64,000 bases of DNA, taken from contig CAYGYT010000003.1 in NCBI GenBank assembly GCA_964354215.1, forward strand, positions 1 through 64,000, given 5' to 3'. This stretch comes from CAVRZR01 sp964354215 (lineage in GTDB: Bacteria > Actinomycetota > Coriobacteriia > Anaerosomatales > CAVRZR01). How positions within the stretch are numbered: the first letter of the stretch is position 1; every line of letters starts with the position of its first letter. The position numbers and the translations under genes are program-made. The notes below the pieces were generated by a model. That model saw nothing but the letters and a program-made list of their open reading frames with translations. It was not told the origin of the DNA and did no database searches. Positions 33,613-42,606 of this stretch are shown here, piece by piece.

Positions 33613-33632
33613 CTCAAGGGACGGCAGGCCCG

Positions 33633-35861
33633 ATGCCCGCAACGCTCGAACAGATAGAGGCGCAGGTCAGGGAATACAACCCCGGCGCGGATCTGAGCGG
33701 GCTTGCCGAGGCGTACGCCTTTGCCGTCGAGGCCCACGAGGGCCAGATGCGCAAGTCGGGGGAACCGTTCGTCAAGCACCCGGTCGAGGTCTGCCTCATC
33801 CTCGCCGAGCTCCACCTCGACAGCGCGACGCTTACGGCTGCCTTGTTGCACGACGTGGTCGAGGACTCGTCGGTGCCGCTCTCTGAGATTCGCGAGCACT
33901 TCGGCGACGAGGTCGCGGATCTTGTGGATGGGGTCACAAAGCTCGGCAAGATCAAGTTCGCGTCACTCGCCGAGCAGCAGAGCCAGAACCTGCGAAAGAT
34001 GCTCATCGCGATGGCGAAGGACATCCGGGTCATCCTCATCAAGCTCGCCGACCGCCTGCACAACATGCGCACGCTCGCGGCGCTTCCCGAGGACCGGCGT
34101 CGCGAGAAGGCCATCGAGACGATGGAGATCTACGCGCCGCTCGCGCACCGCCTCGGCATCTCGAGCATCAAGTGGGAGCTCGAGGATCTCGCCTTCTACT
34201 ATCTGGAGCCGCACAAGTTCCACCAGGTGGCGCGGATGGTAGCGGAGAGCCGGGAGGCGCGCGAGGAGTACCTCACTCAGGTGGTGGATCAGCTTCAGAC
34301 CGAGCTTCGGGCTATCGGGGTGGACGCCGATATCAAGGGACGCCCCAAGCACTTGTACAGCATCTACCAGAAGATGGCTCGCAAAGGTAAGGACTTCAAC
34401 GAGATCTATGACCTGATCGCGCTTCGCGTGATCGTCGACTCGGTCAAGGACGTCTACGGTGCGCTCGGCACCGTTCACTCCATCTGGAAGCCGGTGCCCG
34501 GGCGGTTCAAGGACTACGTGGCGATGCCCAAGTTCAACATGTACCAGTCGCTGCACACGACGGTCATCGGTCCGGCCGGCCGGCCGCTCGAGATCCAAAT
34601 CCGCACGGAGGAGATGCACCGCACCGCCGAGTATGGTGTGGCGGCGCACTGGCGCTACAAGGAGGACCGTCGCGGCGACGAATCGTTCGACGAGCGGCTC
34701 GCTTGGCTTCGGCAGATGCTCGAATGGCAGACCGAGCTCAAGGATCCGCGCGAGTTCATGGAGGCCTTGAAGATCGACCTCTTTGAGGACGAGGTCTTCG
34801 TCTTCACACCGAAGGGCGACGTCGTCTCGCTCAGGCGCGGCTCGACACCCATCGACTTCGCCTACACCATCCACACTGAGGTCGGCAACCGGACGGTCGG
34901 CGCGAAGGTCAACGGCGCCATCGTTCCGCTCGGCTACGAGCTGCAAATGGGCGACCGCATCGAGATTATGACGAACAAGAGCTCCACCCCGTCGCGCGAC
35001 TGGCTAAACATCGTGCGCACGTCGAGCGCGAGGAGCAAGATCCGGAGCTACTTCTCCAAGGTCAACCGCGTCGACGACCTGCAGCATGGCCGAGAGGAAC
35101 TCGGCAAGGTCATGCGCAAGCATGGGATGGGCATCGGGTCCTCGACCGCCGCGAAGGCCCTGGAGGCCGTCGCAAAGGATATGAACTACGCGTCCGCCGA
35201 CGACATGCTCGCCGGCATTGGCGGGGGCAAGCTCTCGGCGAAGCAGGTCGGCACCAAGCTCCTGAAACGTATGGCCAAGGACGGCCAGAAGGGCGTCGCC
35301 GAGAAGCTCCCCGGCGAGTCGCCCGATATGCTGCCGCTCACACAACCGATGCGCCCGCCGCGATCCAAGCGCCAGAAGCCGGGGGGCGGCGTGAAGGTTG
35401 TCGGGATCGATGACGTGCTCGTGCGTCTTGCGCACTGCTGCAACCCGGTACCGGGCGACGGAATCGTCGGCTTCGTCACACGCGGGCGCGGCGTATCGGT
35501 GCATCGGCGAGACTGCCCGAACGCCGTCGAACTGCTCAAGTCACCGGAGCGGATCATCGAGGTCGAGTGGGACCGGGCGGCGTCGTCGACCTACCAAGTC
35601 GAGATCTACGTCGAAGCGCTCGACCGCATGCGGCTCCTGCAAGACGTGACCGCCGCGCTTGGTGAGTCGGGCGTCAACATCCTTGCCGCCTCGACGCAGA
35701 CCCAGCGCGACGGCATCGTGAACATGCGCTTCCTCTTCGAGCTCGGCAACATGGACCAGCTCCAGTCGGTACTGCGAACCGTGCACTCGATCGACGGCGT
35801 CTTCGAGGCCCGCCGGATGCTACCGGGCGAGAGCAGCGGTCAGCGCAAGGCGGGCGTATAG
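33633..35861 (+). CDS. rel: Bifunctional (p)ppGpp synthetase/hydrolase
   Basis: Makes and degrades the stringent-response alarmone. It has 742 residues. The HD hydrolase domain carries H49 (VKHPVEV) and H73-D74 (LLHDVVED), so hydrolysis should be active. The synthetase domain contains GRPKHLYSIYQKM, RFKDYVAMPKFNMYQSLHTT and EIQIRTEEMH. It is followed by TGS (EVFVFTPKGDVVSLRRGSTP), a conserved-cysteine segment (LAHCCNPVPGD) and a C-terminal ACT domain. It starts 20 bases after the recJ fusion and probably shares its transcript. Confidence 0.97.
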   Translation: MPATLEQIEAQVREYNPGADLSGLAEAYAFAVEAHEGQMRKSGEPFVKHPVEVCLILAELHLDSATLTAALLHDVVEDSSVPLSEIREHFGDEVADLVDGVTKLGKIKFASLAEQQSQNLRKMLIAMAKDIRVILIKLADRLHNMRTLAALPEDRRREKAIETMEIYAPLAHRLGISSIKWELEDLAFYYLEPHKFHQVARMVAESREAREEYLTQVVDQLQTELRAIGVDADIKGRPKHLYSIYQKMARKGKDFNEIYDLIALRVIVDSVKDVYGALGTVHSIWKPVPGRFKDYVAMPKFNMYQSLHTTVIGPAGRPLEIQIRTEEMHRTAEYGVAAHWRYKEDRRGDESFDERLAWLRQMLEWQTELKDPREFMEALKIDLFEDEVFVFTPKGDVVSLRRGSTPIDFAYTIHTEVGNRTVGAKVNGAIVPLGYELQMGDRIEIMTNKSSTPSRDWLNIVRTSSARSKIRSYFSKVNRVDDLQHGREELGKVMRKHGMGIGSSTAAKALEAVAKDMNYASADDMLAGIGGGKLSAKQVGTKLLKRMAKDGQKGVAEKLPGESPDMLPLTQPMRPPRSKRQKPGGGVKVVGIDDVLVRLAHCCNPVPGDGIVGFVTRGRGVSVHRRDCPNAVELLKSPERIIEVEWDRAASSTYQVEIYVEALDRMRLLQDVTAALGESGVNILAASTQTQRDGIVNMRFLFELGNMDQLQSVLRTVHSIDGVFEARRMLPGESSGQRKAGV

Positions 35862-35862
35862 C

Positions 35863-36513
35863 GTGCGTGTGGAGCGCCTCGTCCTCGGCGAGCTCCAGAC
35901 GAACTCATGGGTCGTTTCGGACGACCGCGGCGGTCCCGCGGTCGTGATCGACCCGGCCGGGGGTCCGCCGGATGCCGGCTTGGTCATCGAGGCGCTCGGC
36001 GGTCGTCAGGTCGCACTCGTGATACTCACGCACGCGCACTTCGACCACCTCGGGTCCGCTGGCGCCGTCCTCGCAGAAACGGGCGCCCCGCTCGTGGCGC
36101 ACGCGATCGATGCACCGCGGATCACGTCGGCCGCAGCAGACGGGACCGGAGGAGCGCTATTCGGGTTCTCAGATATCGCGCCGGCCGCCGATCGAGTGGT
36201 CCACGATCACCAACACATAGCTATAGGTCGACTTGACCTTGAGGTTATTCATACTCCGGGGCACACCGCGGGCTCGATTTCGCTGCTGGCCAGCGACGAC
36301 AGCGGTGGACCTGCCCGCCTGTTCTCTGGTGACACGCTCTTTGCGAATAGCGTTGGGCGCACGGATTTCCCCGGCGGTGATGCGAGCGCCCTCCGGGCGT
36401 CCATTGCGCGCCTCGCTGCGTTGCCAGATGACACTCTGGTTCACCCAGGGCATGGCCCGGACACGACGATCGGGCGCGAGCGTAGGGTGAACCCGTTCTT
36501 TCCGCGTGCATAG
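35863..36513 (+). CDS. Metallo-beta-lactamase fold hydrolase (glyoxalase II-like)
   Basis: A 216-residue metal-dependent hydrolase. The zinc ligands are present in THAHFDH, in HTPGHTAGS, the bridging Asp in LFSGDTLFANSVGRTD, and HPGHGPDTT. Domain size and SVGRTDFPGGD resemble the YcbL / glyoxalase II-like subgroup that follows relA and dtd in many Gram-positives. The substrate could be a glutathione- or bacillithiol-like thioester or another ester. GTG start one base after rel. Confidence 0.88.
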   Translation: MRVERLVLGELQTNSWVVSDDRGGPAVVIDPAGGPPDAGLVIEALGGRQVALVILTHAHFDHLGSAGAVLAETGAPLVAHAIDAPRITSAAADGTGGALFGFSDIAPAADRVVHDHQHIAIGRLDLEVIHTPGHTAGSISLLASDDSGGPARLFSGDTLFANSVGRTDFPGGDASALRASIARLAALPDDTLVHPGHGPDTTIGRERRVNPFFPRA

Positions 36514-36597
36514 CAGCGGGTCAGACAACCTGACGGACTGGTACGCCGCGCTGGCCCCATGCGAGCCGAGCAAGGCAGATAGGGTGGTGACTGCCGC

Positions 36598-36984
36598 ATG
36601 ACCACGCACACCAGGGACATCCTTTTCGTTGCGTTCGGCGGGGCGGTGGGTTCGGTGCTTCGCTACGGCGTAGGCAAGCTCATGGGTCCAATGGCCGACG
36701 CACACGTGCCGTGGCACACGTTCGCAGTGAACGTATCCGGTTCTTTCGTTCTCGGGATGCTCATCGCACTCGCCGCGCGCCAGGGGTGGCCCGGCTGGTG
36801 GCGGCCGCTGCTCGCCATCGGGCTTCTCGGCGGGTACACGACGTTCTCGACCTTCTCGCTCGAATCCATGGAACTCGTCTTGCGTGGTTCCCAGGTCACT
36901 GGAGTGCTCTACGCAGCGGCGTCCGTGTTGGCGGGAGTGCTCGCAGCCTACGGAGGCCTGCTCGCAGGACGCGCAGTGGCCTAG
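36598..36984 (+). CDS. crcB: Fluoride channel CrcB/FluC
   Basis: A 128-residue membrane protein with four helices that exports toxic fluoride as a dual-topology dimer. The pore residues are visible: N45 in FAVNVSGSF and the phenylalanine box in GGYTTFSTFSLE (F83, F86). A single gene implies a homodimer. No fluoride riboswitch is recognisable in the 84-base upstream gap. Confidence 0.93.
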   Translation: MTTHTRDILFVAFGGAVGSVLRYGVGKLMGPMADAHVPWHTFAVNVSGSFVLGMLIALAARQGWPGWWRPLLAIGLLGGYTTFSTFSLESMELVLRGSQVTGVLYAAASVLAGVLAAYGGLLAGRAVA

Positions 36985-37139
36985 CAGGACCGCGACGCCC
37001 TCACCACGACGACAACTGCTACACGTTCGACCTCGGCGACCTCGGGCCGGATCCCCAGCGCATCAAGCTCGTGCTCATCGGCTGGACCCCGTACCCGTCA
37101 ACCGAGGAGCGCAACGACATGTTCGCGCGCGTGCGCTAG
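36985..37139 (+). pseudogene. Possible C-terminal remnant of a lost gene
   Basis: The gap between crcB and hisS keeps an open frame without a start codon. It ends at a stop at 37137-37139 and reads CYTFDLGDLGPDPQR, then LVLIGWTPYPSTEERND and MFARVR. The composition looks protein-like rather than random. It may be the tail of a deleted gene or a chance frame; no family is recognised. Confidence 0.25.
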
Positions 37140-37178
37140 AGTAGGGAGCCGCACGCGCCGCCTGCATGGAGCTCTCGT

Positions 37179-38447
37179 ATGAACGCACGCGCGCCCAAAG
37201 GCACATCCGACATGCTTCCCGACGTGGCTCGTGCGTGGGAGTACTTGCTGCGCGTGGGTCAGGACCTCTTCGCACGGTACGGCTACGAGCCCATCTACTC
37301 GCCGCTGTTCGAGCACACCGATGTCTTCACGCGTGGTATCGGCGAAGCCACCGACATCGTCTCCAAAGAGATGTATACGTTTGAGGACCGAGCCGGCCGA
37401 AGCCTCACCCTCAGGCCGGAGGGCACCGCGAGCGTGGTACGTGCCGCGCTCGAGCACACGCTCGTGCCACAAGGGTCGTTCGCGAAGCTCTACTATGCCG
37501 GCCCTATGTTTCGCTACGAGCGACCGCAGAAGGGCCGCACGCGGCAGTTCTGGCAGATCGGCGTCGAGACGCTCGGCGCCGCCGAGCCGAGCGTCGACGC
37601 CGAGACGATCGCGCTGCTCGTGCGCTATTTCGAGGCGGTCGGCATCCCGCGCGAGCGCATGCGGCTGCTCGTGAACTCGATGGGCGACGAGGTGTGCCGC
37701 CCCACGTATCGGGAGTCCGTAGCGACGTTCATCCGCGAGCACTCGACGGAGCTGTGCGAGGAGTGCAATCGCCGAGCGGAGACAAATCCCCTCCGGGCCT
37801 TCGACTGCAAGGTGCCCGGGTGTGCCGAGATCATGGCTGGCGCGCCGCTCTTGCGTGATCAGCTCTGCGACGCGTGCGCAGCGCACTACTCGGCGGTCAA
37901 GCGGTGCCTCACCGACATCGGCATCTCCTACGAAGAGGAGCCCAGGCTTGTCCGGGGACTCGACTACTACACGCGTACGGTCTTCGAGATCCAAGCCGAG
38001 GGGCTCGGGGCGCAGAACGCCATCGGCGGGGGTGGGCGCTACGACCGCCTTATGGAGGAGTACGGCGGACCGCCGACGCCAGGGCTCGGCTGGGCGCTCG
38101 GCTTTGAGCGTACGCTCCTCGCGCTCGAGGCCGCCGGCGTCGCGATCCCGGCGTCGCCGCTCGCACAGGTGTACGTTGCGTGTGCCGACCAGAGCGTGGG
38201 CTACGAGGCGTTTCGACTCACGCAGCTGCTCCGCGACGCTGGGATCGCGACCGAGATGGACCACCAAGGCCGCAGCCTCAAGAGCCAGTTCAAGCAGGCC
38301 GACCGGCTGCGCGCGCGGTACGTCCTGATCGTCGGTCCTGACGAGATCGCCGAGGGCGACATCGTGCTTCGCGACATGCAGACCAAAGAGCAGACCCGCG
38401 TGAAGACGGCCGAGGCTGCCACTCACGTGTCGTCGCTGCTCTCCTGA
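37179..38447 (+). CDS. hisS: Histidyl-tRNA synthetase
   Basis: Class II aminoacyl-tRNA synthetase for histidine with 422 residues. Motif 1 is near the N-terminus (APKGTSDMLPD and YGYEPIYSPLFEHTDVF). Motif 2 includes LRPEGTASVVRA and FRYERPQKGRTRQFWQIGVE. The histidine-binding LVRGLDYYTRTVFEI and motif 3 (GLGWALGFERTLL) follow, then the C-terminal anticodon-binding domain. GGAG lies seven bases before the ATG. A TAGAGT box at 37137-37142 may be a -10 element. aspS follows after 38 bases. Confidence 0.97.
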   Translation: MNARAPKGTSDMLPDVARAWEYLLRVGQDLFARYGYEPIYSPLFEHTDVFTRGIGEATDIVSKEMYTFEDRAGRSLTLRPEGTASVVRAALEHTLVPQGSFAKLYYAGPMFRYERPQKGRTRQFWQIGVETLGAAEPSVDAETIALLVRYFEAVGIPRERMRLLVNSMGDEVCRPTYRESVATFIREHSTELCEECNRRAETNPLRAFDCKVPGCAEIMAGAPLLRDQLCDACAAHYSAVKRCLTDIGISYEEEPRLVRGLDYYTRTVFEIQAEGLGAQNAIGGGGRYDRLMEEYGGPPTPGLGWALGFERTLLALEAAGVAIPASPLAQVYVACADQSVGYEAFRLTQLLRDAGIATEMDHQGRSLKSQFKQADRLRARYVLIVGPDEIAEGDIVLRDMQTKEQTRVKTAEAATHVSSLLS

Positions 38448-38485
38448 CCACACGACTGACCCGTCGCCGAGGAAAGGCCTCATTC

Positions 38486-40255
38486 ATGTTCGATGCCCGC
38501 TATTCCATCCGCACCCGTGTCGCCGGTGCGCTTCGTGCGGCCGACGTCGGCGAGACGGTGACGCTCGCCGGCTGGGTGGCCAAACGCCGCGACCATGGCG
38601 GGCTCATCTTCGTAGACCTCCGGGACCGGAGCGGCATCGTGCAGTGCACGTTCGACCCCGACAGTGGCGCGGAGGCCTTCGCGCTCGCCGAGCGCGTGCG
38701 ACCCGAGTGGGTCATCGAGCTCAGCGGCGATGTGCGGCACCGACCGGTCGGCACCGTGAACGCGGCGATGCCCACCGGCGAGGTCGAGATCGCAGTCACC
38801 TCCGTTCGCGTGCTCAACACGAGCGAGACGCCGCCCTTCGAGATCGAGACCGGGATCGACACCGACGAGCTCACGCGAATGCGCTGGCGCTACCTCGACA
38901 TCCGTCGACCGGAGGTCTTCTGGGCGCTGCAGCTTCGCGACCGGGTCACGCAGCGCTTCCGCAAGTCGCTCGAGGCTCGAGGCTTCATGGAGGTCGAGAC
39001 GCCGATCCTCACGAAGTCAACGCCCGAGGGCGCGCGCGACTTCATCGTTCCGAGCCGCATGAGCGCGGGCAAGTTCTACGCGCTGCCTCAGTCACCGCAG
39101 CTGTTCAAGCAGTTGCTCATGGTCGCCGGCGTCGAGCGGTACTACCAGATCGCGCGGTGCTTCCGCGACGAGGATCTGCGTGCCGACCGGCAGCCCGAGT
39201 TCACGCAGGTGGACATCGAGATGTCGTTCGCCACCCAAGAGGACATCATCGCACTGATGGAGGACGTCATGCGGGAGGTCATGGCCGAGGCAGGCGCTGA
39301 CCTCGAGACGCCCCTTCGGCGGATTTCCCACGCCGATGCGATGGACCGTTTTGGCTCCGACCGCCCGGATACCCGCGTCGGCATGGAACTCGTCGATGTG
39401 AGCGGGGTCTTCTCGGCGAGCGAATTCAAGGTCTTCTCAGGTGCGCTTGCCTCCGGGGGCGTCATCAAGGGGCTGAGCGCACGCGGTGCGGGCGACTTCG
39501 CCCGCAGCCGCATAGATGCGATCAACCAGGTCGCGATCGACGCGGGTGCGAAAGGGCTCGCGTGGGTCGCGTTCACGAGTGAGAGCGAGGTGCGCTCGCC
39601 CATCGCCAAGTTCTTCAGCGACGAGGAGATGACCGGGCTGCGCGCGGCCTTCGGCGTTGAACCGGGCGATCTCGTCTTGATGCTTGCGGATGCGCGGGAT
39701 GTCTCCAACGAGGTCCTCGGCGTGCTGCGGCTCAAGATGGCTGACGAGCTCGAGGTCGAGCGCAGTGGTTTCGATACGCTCTGGGTCGTCGACTTCCCGA
39801 TGTTCAAGTGGGATGCCGAGGACGAGCGCTACGCCGCCAATCATCACCCCTTCACGCAGCCCTTCGCGGAACAGGTCGACAAGATCGAGTCTGAGCCCCT
39901 CGAAGTGCTCTCGCACAGCTACGACCTCGTCATGAACGGCCTAGAGATTGGTGGCGGAACCCTGCGTATCTTCGATCCGGCGCTTCAGCGGCGGGTTCTC
40001 GCACGCCTCGGGCACTCCGAGACCGAGGCCGAGGAGAAGTTCGGGTTCCTGCTCGAGGCGCTCTCGATGGGAGCACCGCCGCATGGCGGCATCGCGCTCG
40101 GTCTCGACCGCCTCGTCATGATCCTCGCGGGTGCTCAGTCGATTCGCGACGTCATCGCGTTTCCGAAGACCTCATCGGGTGCGGATCCCATGACCGGTGC
40201 GCCTGAGGCCGTCTCGGCGCGGCAGCTCAAGGAAGCTCACCTGCGCGCCGATTGA
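38486..40255 (+). CDS. aspS: Aspartyl-tRNA synthetase
   Basis: Class IIb synthetase with 589 residues, the long bacterial form. It has an N-terminal OB anticodon-binding domain (VTLAGWVAKRRDHGGLIFVDLRD), motif 1/2 in ETPILTKSTPEGARDFIVPS and YYQIARCFRDEDLRADRQPE, the bacterial insertion domain (about residues 290-420), and motif 3 GGIALGLDRLVMIL. Whether it is discriminating (Asp only) or also charges tRNA-Asn cannot be decided here; gatCAB genes are not in the window. Confidence 0.97.
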   Translation: MFDARYSIRTRVAGALRAADVGETVTLAGWVAKRRDHGGLIFVDLRDRSGIVQCTFDPDSGAEAFALAERVRPEWVIELSGDVRHRPVGTVNAAMPTGEVEIAVTSVRVLNTSETPPFEIETGIDTDELTRMRWRYLDIRRPEVFWALQLRDRVTQRFRKSLEARGFMEVETPILTKSTPEGARDFIVPSRMSAGKFYALPQSPQLFKQLLMVAGVERYYQIARCFRDEDLRADRQPEFTQVDIEMSFATQEDIIALMEDVMREVMAEAGADLETPLRRISHADAMDRFGSDRPDTRVGMELVDVSGVFSASEFKVFSGALASGGVIKGLSARGAGDFARSRIDAINQVAIDAGAKGLAWVAFTSESEVRSPIAKFFSDEEMTGLRAAFGVEPGDLVLMLADARDVSNEVLGVLRLKMADELEVERSGFDTLWVVDFPMFKWDAEDERYAANHHPFTQPFAEQVDKIESEPLEVLSHSYDLVMNGLEIGGGTLRIFDPALQRRVLARLGHSETEAEEKFGFLLEALSMGAPPHGGIALGLDRLVMILAGAQSIRDVIAFPKTSSGADPMTGAPEAVSARQLKEAHLRAD

Positions 40256-40316
40256 TGTGGTATGCGACTACGCGCGCAACGAGCACGCGTGGCGTATCCT
40301 CCCGGCGCGGGACGCG

Positions 40317-40345
40317 TTGTGAGGGTCCAGGAGAGGGAGTAAACT
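40317..40345 (+). promoter_or_regulatory. Promoter of the structured RNA downstream of aspS
   Basis: TTGTGA at 40317-40322 and TAAACT at 40340-40345 with a 17-base spacer. The predicted start is at about 40352, exactly at the foot of the long closing stem of the RNA that follows. Confidence 0.65.
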
Positions 40346-40351
40346 CGATAC

Positions 40352-40525
40352 GGCTTCGCCTTGCTGGTGACTTCGACAGATACGGTCGAACCAACACTTC
40401 TGAAACGGGAGCCTCATCATTCCGCGGCGGACAGGAATCCCGGAGCGGGAAGCTGGAAGCCGATGGTGCGGGCACCCACCTGCTGAGGCAGGTTCACCGT
40501 GTCGAAGACACAGCAAGGCGGGGCA
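40352..40525 (+). ncRNA. ssrS: Candidate 6S RNA
   Basis: A rod-like RNA of about 175 bases. The closing stem pairs 40357-40377 with 40501-40520 (19 pairs, one bulge, one mismatch). After a small internal loop, 40383-40392 pairs with 40491-40499 (9 pairs, one bulge). A large asymmetric bubble follows, with a short hairpin on its 3' side (40465-40476). The terminal stem then pairs 40397-40400/40449-40452, 40406-40409/40439-40442 and 40419-40423/40434-40438. Closing stem, open bubble with 3'-strand hairpin, and terminal stem are the architecture of 6S RNA, which binds the housekeeping RNA polymerase. The location between aspS and rarA is also that reported for 6S RNA in Firmicutes. The primary sequence was not matched to a covariance model. 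Confidence 0.6.
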
Positions 40526-40554
40526 CACCTATCCACAGTAGTGGAGGCAGCACG

Positions 40555-41175
40555 ATGCGCAGCAGAATCGTAGCAGTGATCCTTGCACTCGCTCTTGCAC
40601 TCACGGCGGCACTCCTCGTTGGCTGCGGTGGCGGCGATGACGGCGTGGAGCAGCCCACCACGACAGGTCAGGCTCCGGTGACACCGCCCGCTCCCGCGGG
40701 GACGGAGGCTGCTGCACCGGCTGATCGGTCTCCGACCGAGACCGTCGTGTACGAGCCATTTCCCACAGACCCCGCGATTACACCAGAGCCGGTTCTGCAG
40801 CTGCTCCAAGCCAAGCAGCCGATGATGGTGTACTTCTACGACTCGACTCAGAAGACCACGAACGACGAGGCCAAGGGCATCGATGACAAGGGCGGGATCG
40901 AGGAGATCATGTCCCAGTACCGCGGGGCCATCGATCTCGTGTCGTTCGACATCGGTCGCTTCATCACAACGAAGCCCGACGGCTCGATCACGGTCGATCC
41001 GGCATTCGCCGAGGACGCCGCGGCGCAGCAAGCCGCCGCACTTACGGCGGAGCTCGGCGTCAAGTTCACGCCGTACGTTGTCATCGTCGACGGCGAAGGC
41101 TACATCATCGCCCGCTTCCGCGGCTGGGACGACTACAAGGATCTCGAGCGCGAGGTGCTGCGCGCCACGAGCTAG
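40555..41175 (+). CDS. Thioredoxin-like lipoprotein lacking CxxC
   Basis: A 206-residue lipoprotein. The signal peptide ends at LVGC (C24), then comes a Pro/Thr/Ala linker to about residue 80. Residues about 80-205 have a thioredoxin-like layout: PMMVYFYDSTQ where CxxC would lie, AIDLVSFDIGRF, and GVKFTPYVVIVDGEGYIIARFRG with the cis-Pro position (FTPY). No cysteine occurs in the domain, so redox activity is unlikely; a chaperone or binding role is inferred. GGAGG precedes the ATG at 40555. It may be cotranscribed with the upstream RNA. Confidence 0.8.
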   Translation: MRSRIVAVILALALALTAALLVGCGGGDDGVEQPTTTGQAPVTPPAPAGTEAAAPADRSPTETVVYEPFPTDPAITPEPVLQLLQAKQPMMVYFYDSTQKTTNDEAKGIDDKGGIEEIMSQYRGAIDLVSFDIGRFITTKPDGSITVDPAFAEDAAAQQAAALTAELGVKFTPYVVIVDGEGYIIARFRGWDDYKDLEREVLRATS

Positions 41176-41184
41176 GCGTGCCCT

Positions 41185-42549
41185 ATGGACAGCCTCTTTG
41201 ACGAGCAGGCCGATGCAGCACGCGCGGCGGTCGCCCCGCTTGCTGTGCGGATGCGGCCGCAGAGCCTCTCGCAGTTCGTCGGACAGACCGACGTCGTCGG
41301 ACCCGGCACGTGGCTTCGGCGTGCGATCGAGGACGACTCCCTCTCCTCACTGATCCTCTACGGCCCTGCAGGCACCGGGAAGACCAGCCTCGCACGTGTC
41401 ATCGCTGCGGAGACAACTGCGCACTTCGAGGAGGTCTCCGCCGTGTCCTCCGGGGTCGCCGAACTCCGCCGCTTGATCGAGGCCGCGGCCGACCGTCTCG
41501 CTCTGTCGGGTCGGCGCACCATCCTGTTCGTCGACGAGATCCACCGCTTCTCGAAATCCCAGCAGGATGCACTGCTCCACGCCGTCGAAGACCGGCTCGT
41601 CGTGCTCATCGGCGCCACCACCGAGAACCCGTTCTTCGAGGTGAACGCGCCACTCATCAGCCGCTCGCGCATCGTCCAGCTCGAGCTGCTGTCCGACGAC
41701 GAGATCCGTCTCATCGTCCGACGCGCGCTCCAAGATGAACGCGGACTCGCGGGGGCGGTGATACTCGACCCAGATGCCGAGGACCAGGTTGTGCTTACCG
41801 CGGGTGGAGACGCGCGCGTCGCGCTCACCACGCTCGAGATCGGGGCGGCACTCGCCAGCCCGGCCGAGGACGGCGTGCGCCACGTGATCCTCGGGCAGGT
41901 ACGCGAGGCCACGCGGACGCGACAGCTTCCGTACGACAAGACCGGCGACGTCCACTACGACGTCATCTCCGCCTTCATCAAGTCGATGCGCGGCAGCGAC
42001 CCCGATGCGGCGGTCTACTGGCTCGCGCGGATGATCGAAGGCGGCGAGGACCCGAAGTTCATCGCGCGTCGCATCCTCGTATTCGCCTCCGAGGACGTGG
42101 GCAACGCCGATCCACACGCGGTGCTCATCGCGCATGCGGCATTCAAGTCCGCAGAGGCGATCGGCTGGCCGGAGTGCCGCATCAACCTCTCACAAGCTGC
42201 CGTGTACATGGCGCTTGCCCCGAAGAGCAACGCGTCGTATCGAGCAATCGACGCGGCGCTCGCAGAGGTGCGGGGTGGTCCGGCGCGCGCTGTGCCCAGC
42301 CATCTGCGGGATCGGCATCGTCCCGGCGCCGAGAGCTACGGCCCGTACCGATACCCGCACGACTACCCCGGAGCGCAGGTCAAACAACAGTACCTCCCGG
42401 ACGGTCTGCCCGGTGGGGCCTTCTGGCGTCCGTCGGACAGGGGCTGGGAGGCCGCGCGCTCCTCGGCGGCGGGGGTCTTGGAAGGCACCGGACACGATGG
42501 CTTCGAGCCGGTCGATCCGGCCTCGGGCGACGTCCCGCCGGGGGAGTAG
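41185..42549 (+). CDS. rarA: Replication-associated recombination ATPase RarA (MgsA)
   Basis: AAA+ ATPase of the RarA/MgsA/WRNIP1 family acting at stalled replication forks, 454 residues. Walker A is LYGPAGTGKTSLA, Walker B is ILFVDEIHRFSKSQQDALL, sensor 1 is LIGATTENPFFEVN, and the family C-terminal domain includes HYDVISAFIKSMRGSDPDAA, YWLARMIEGGEDP and RRILVFASEDVG. The C-terminus extends about 35 residues beyond the usual end. It lies nine bases after the lipoprotein gene and in the usual aspS-rarA-alaS neighbourhood. Confidence 0.96.
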   Translation: MDSLFDEQADAARAAVAPLAVRMRPQSLSQFVGQTDVVGPGTWLRRAIEDDSLSSLILYGPAGTGKTSLARVIAAETTAHFEEVSAVSSGVAELRRLIEAAADRLALSGRRTILFVDEIHRFSKSQQDALLHAVEDRLVVLIGATTENPFFEVNAPLISRSRIVQLELLSDDEIRLIVRRALQDERGLAGAVILDPDAEDQVVLTAGGDARVALTTLEIGAALASPAEDGVRHVILGQVREATRTRQLPYDKTGDVHYDVISAFIKSMRGSDPDAAVYWLARMIEGGEDPKFIARRILVFASEDVGNADPHAVLIAHAAFKSAEAIGWPECRINLSQAAVYMALAPKSNASYRAIDAALAEVRGGPARAVPSHLRDRHRPGAESYGPYRYPHDYPGAQVKQQYLPDGLPGGAFWRPSDRGWEAARSSAAGVLEGTGHDGFEPVDPASGDVPPGE

Positions 42550-42606
42550 CTCGGGAGGCCTCTGCTACACTGGTCGGGTCGAAACGGGCGGACCCAAGGA
42601 AGCGCC

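Noticed and set aside
36514..36597. Fluoride riboswitch before crcB
   Set aside because: The crcB-motif signature (GGNGATGG ... CTGATGACTCC-like) is absent in this short gap.
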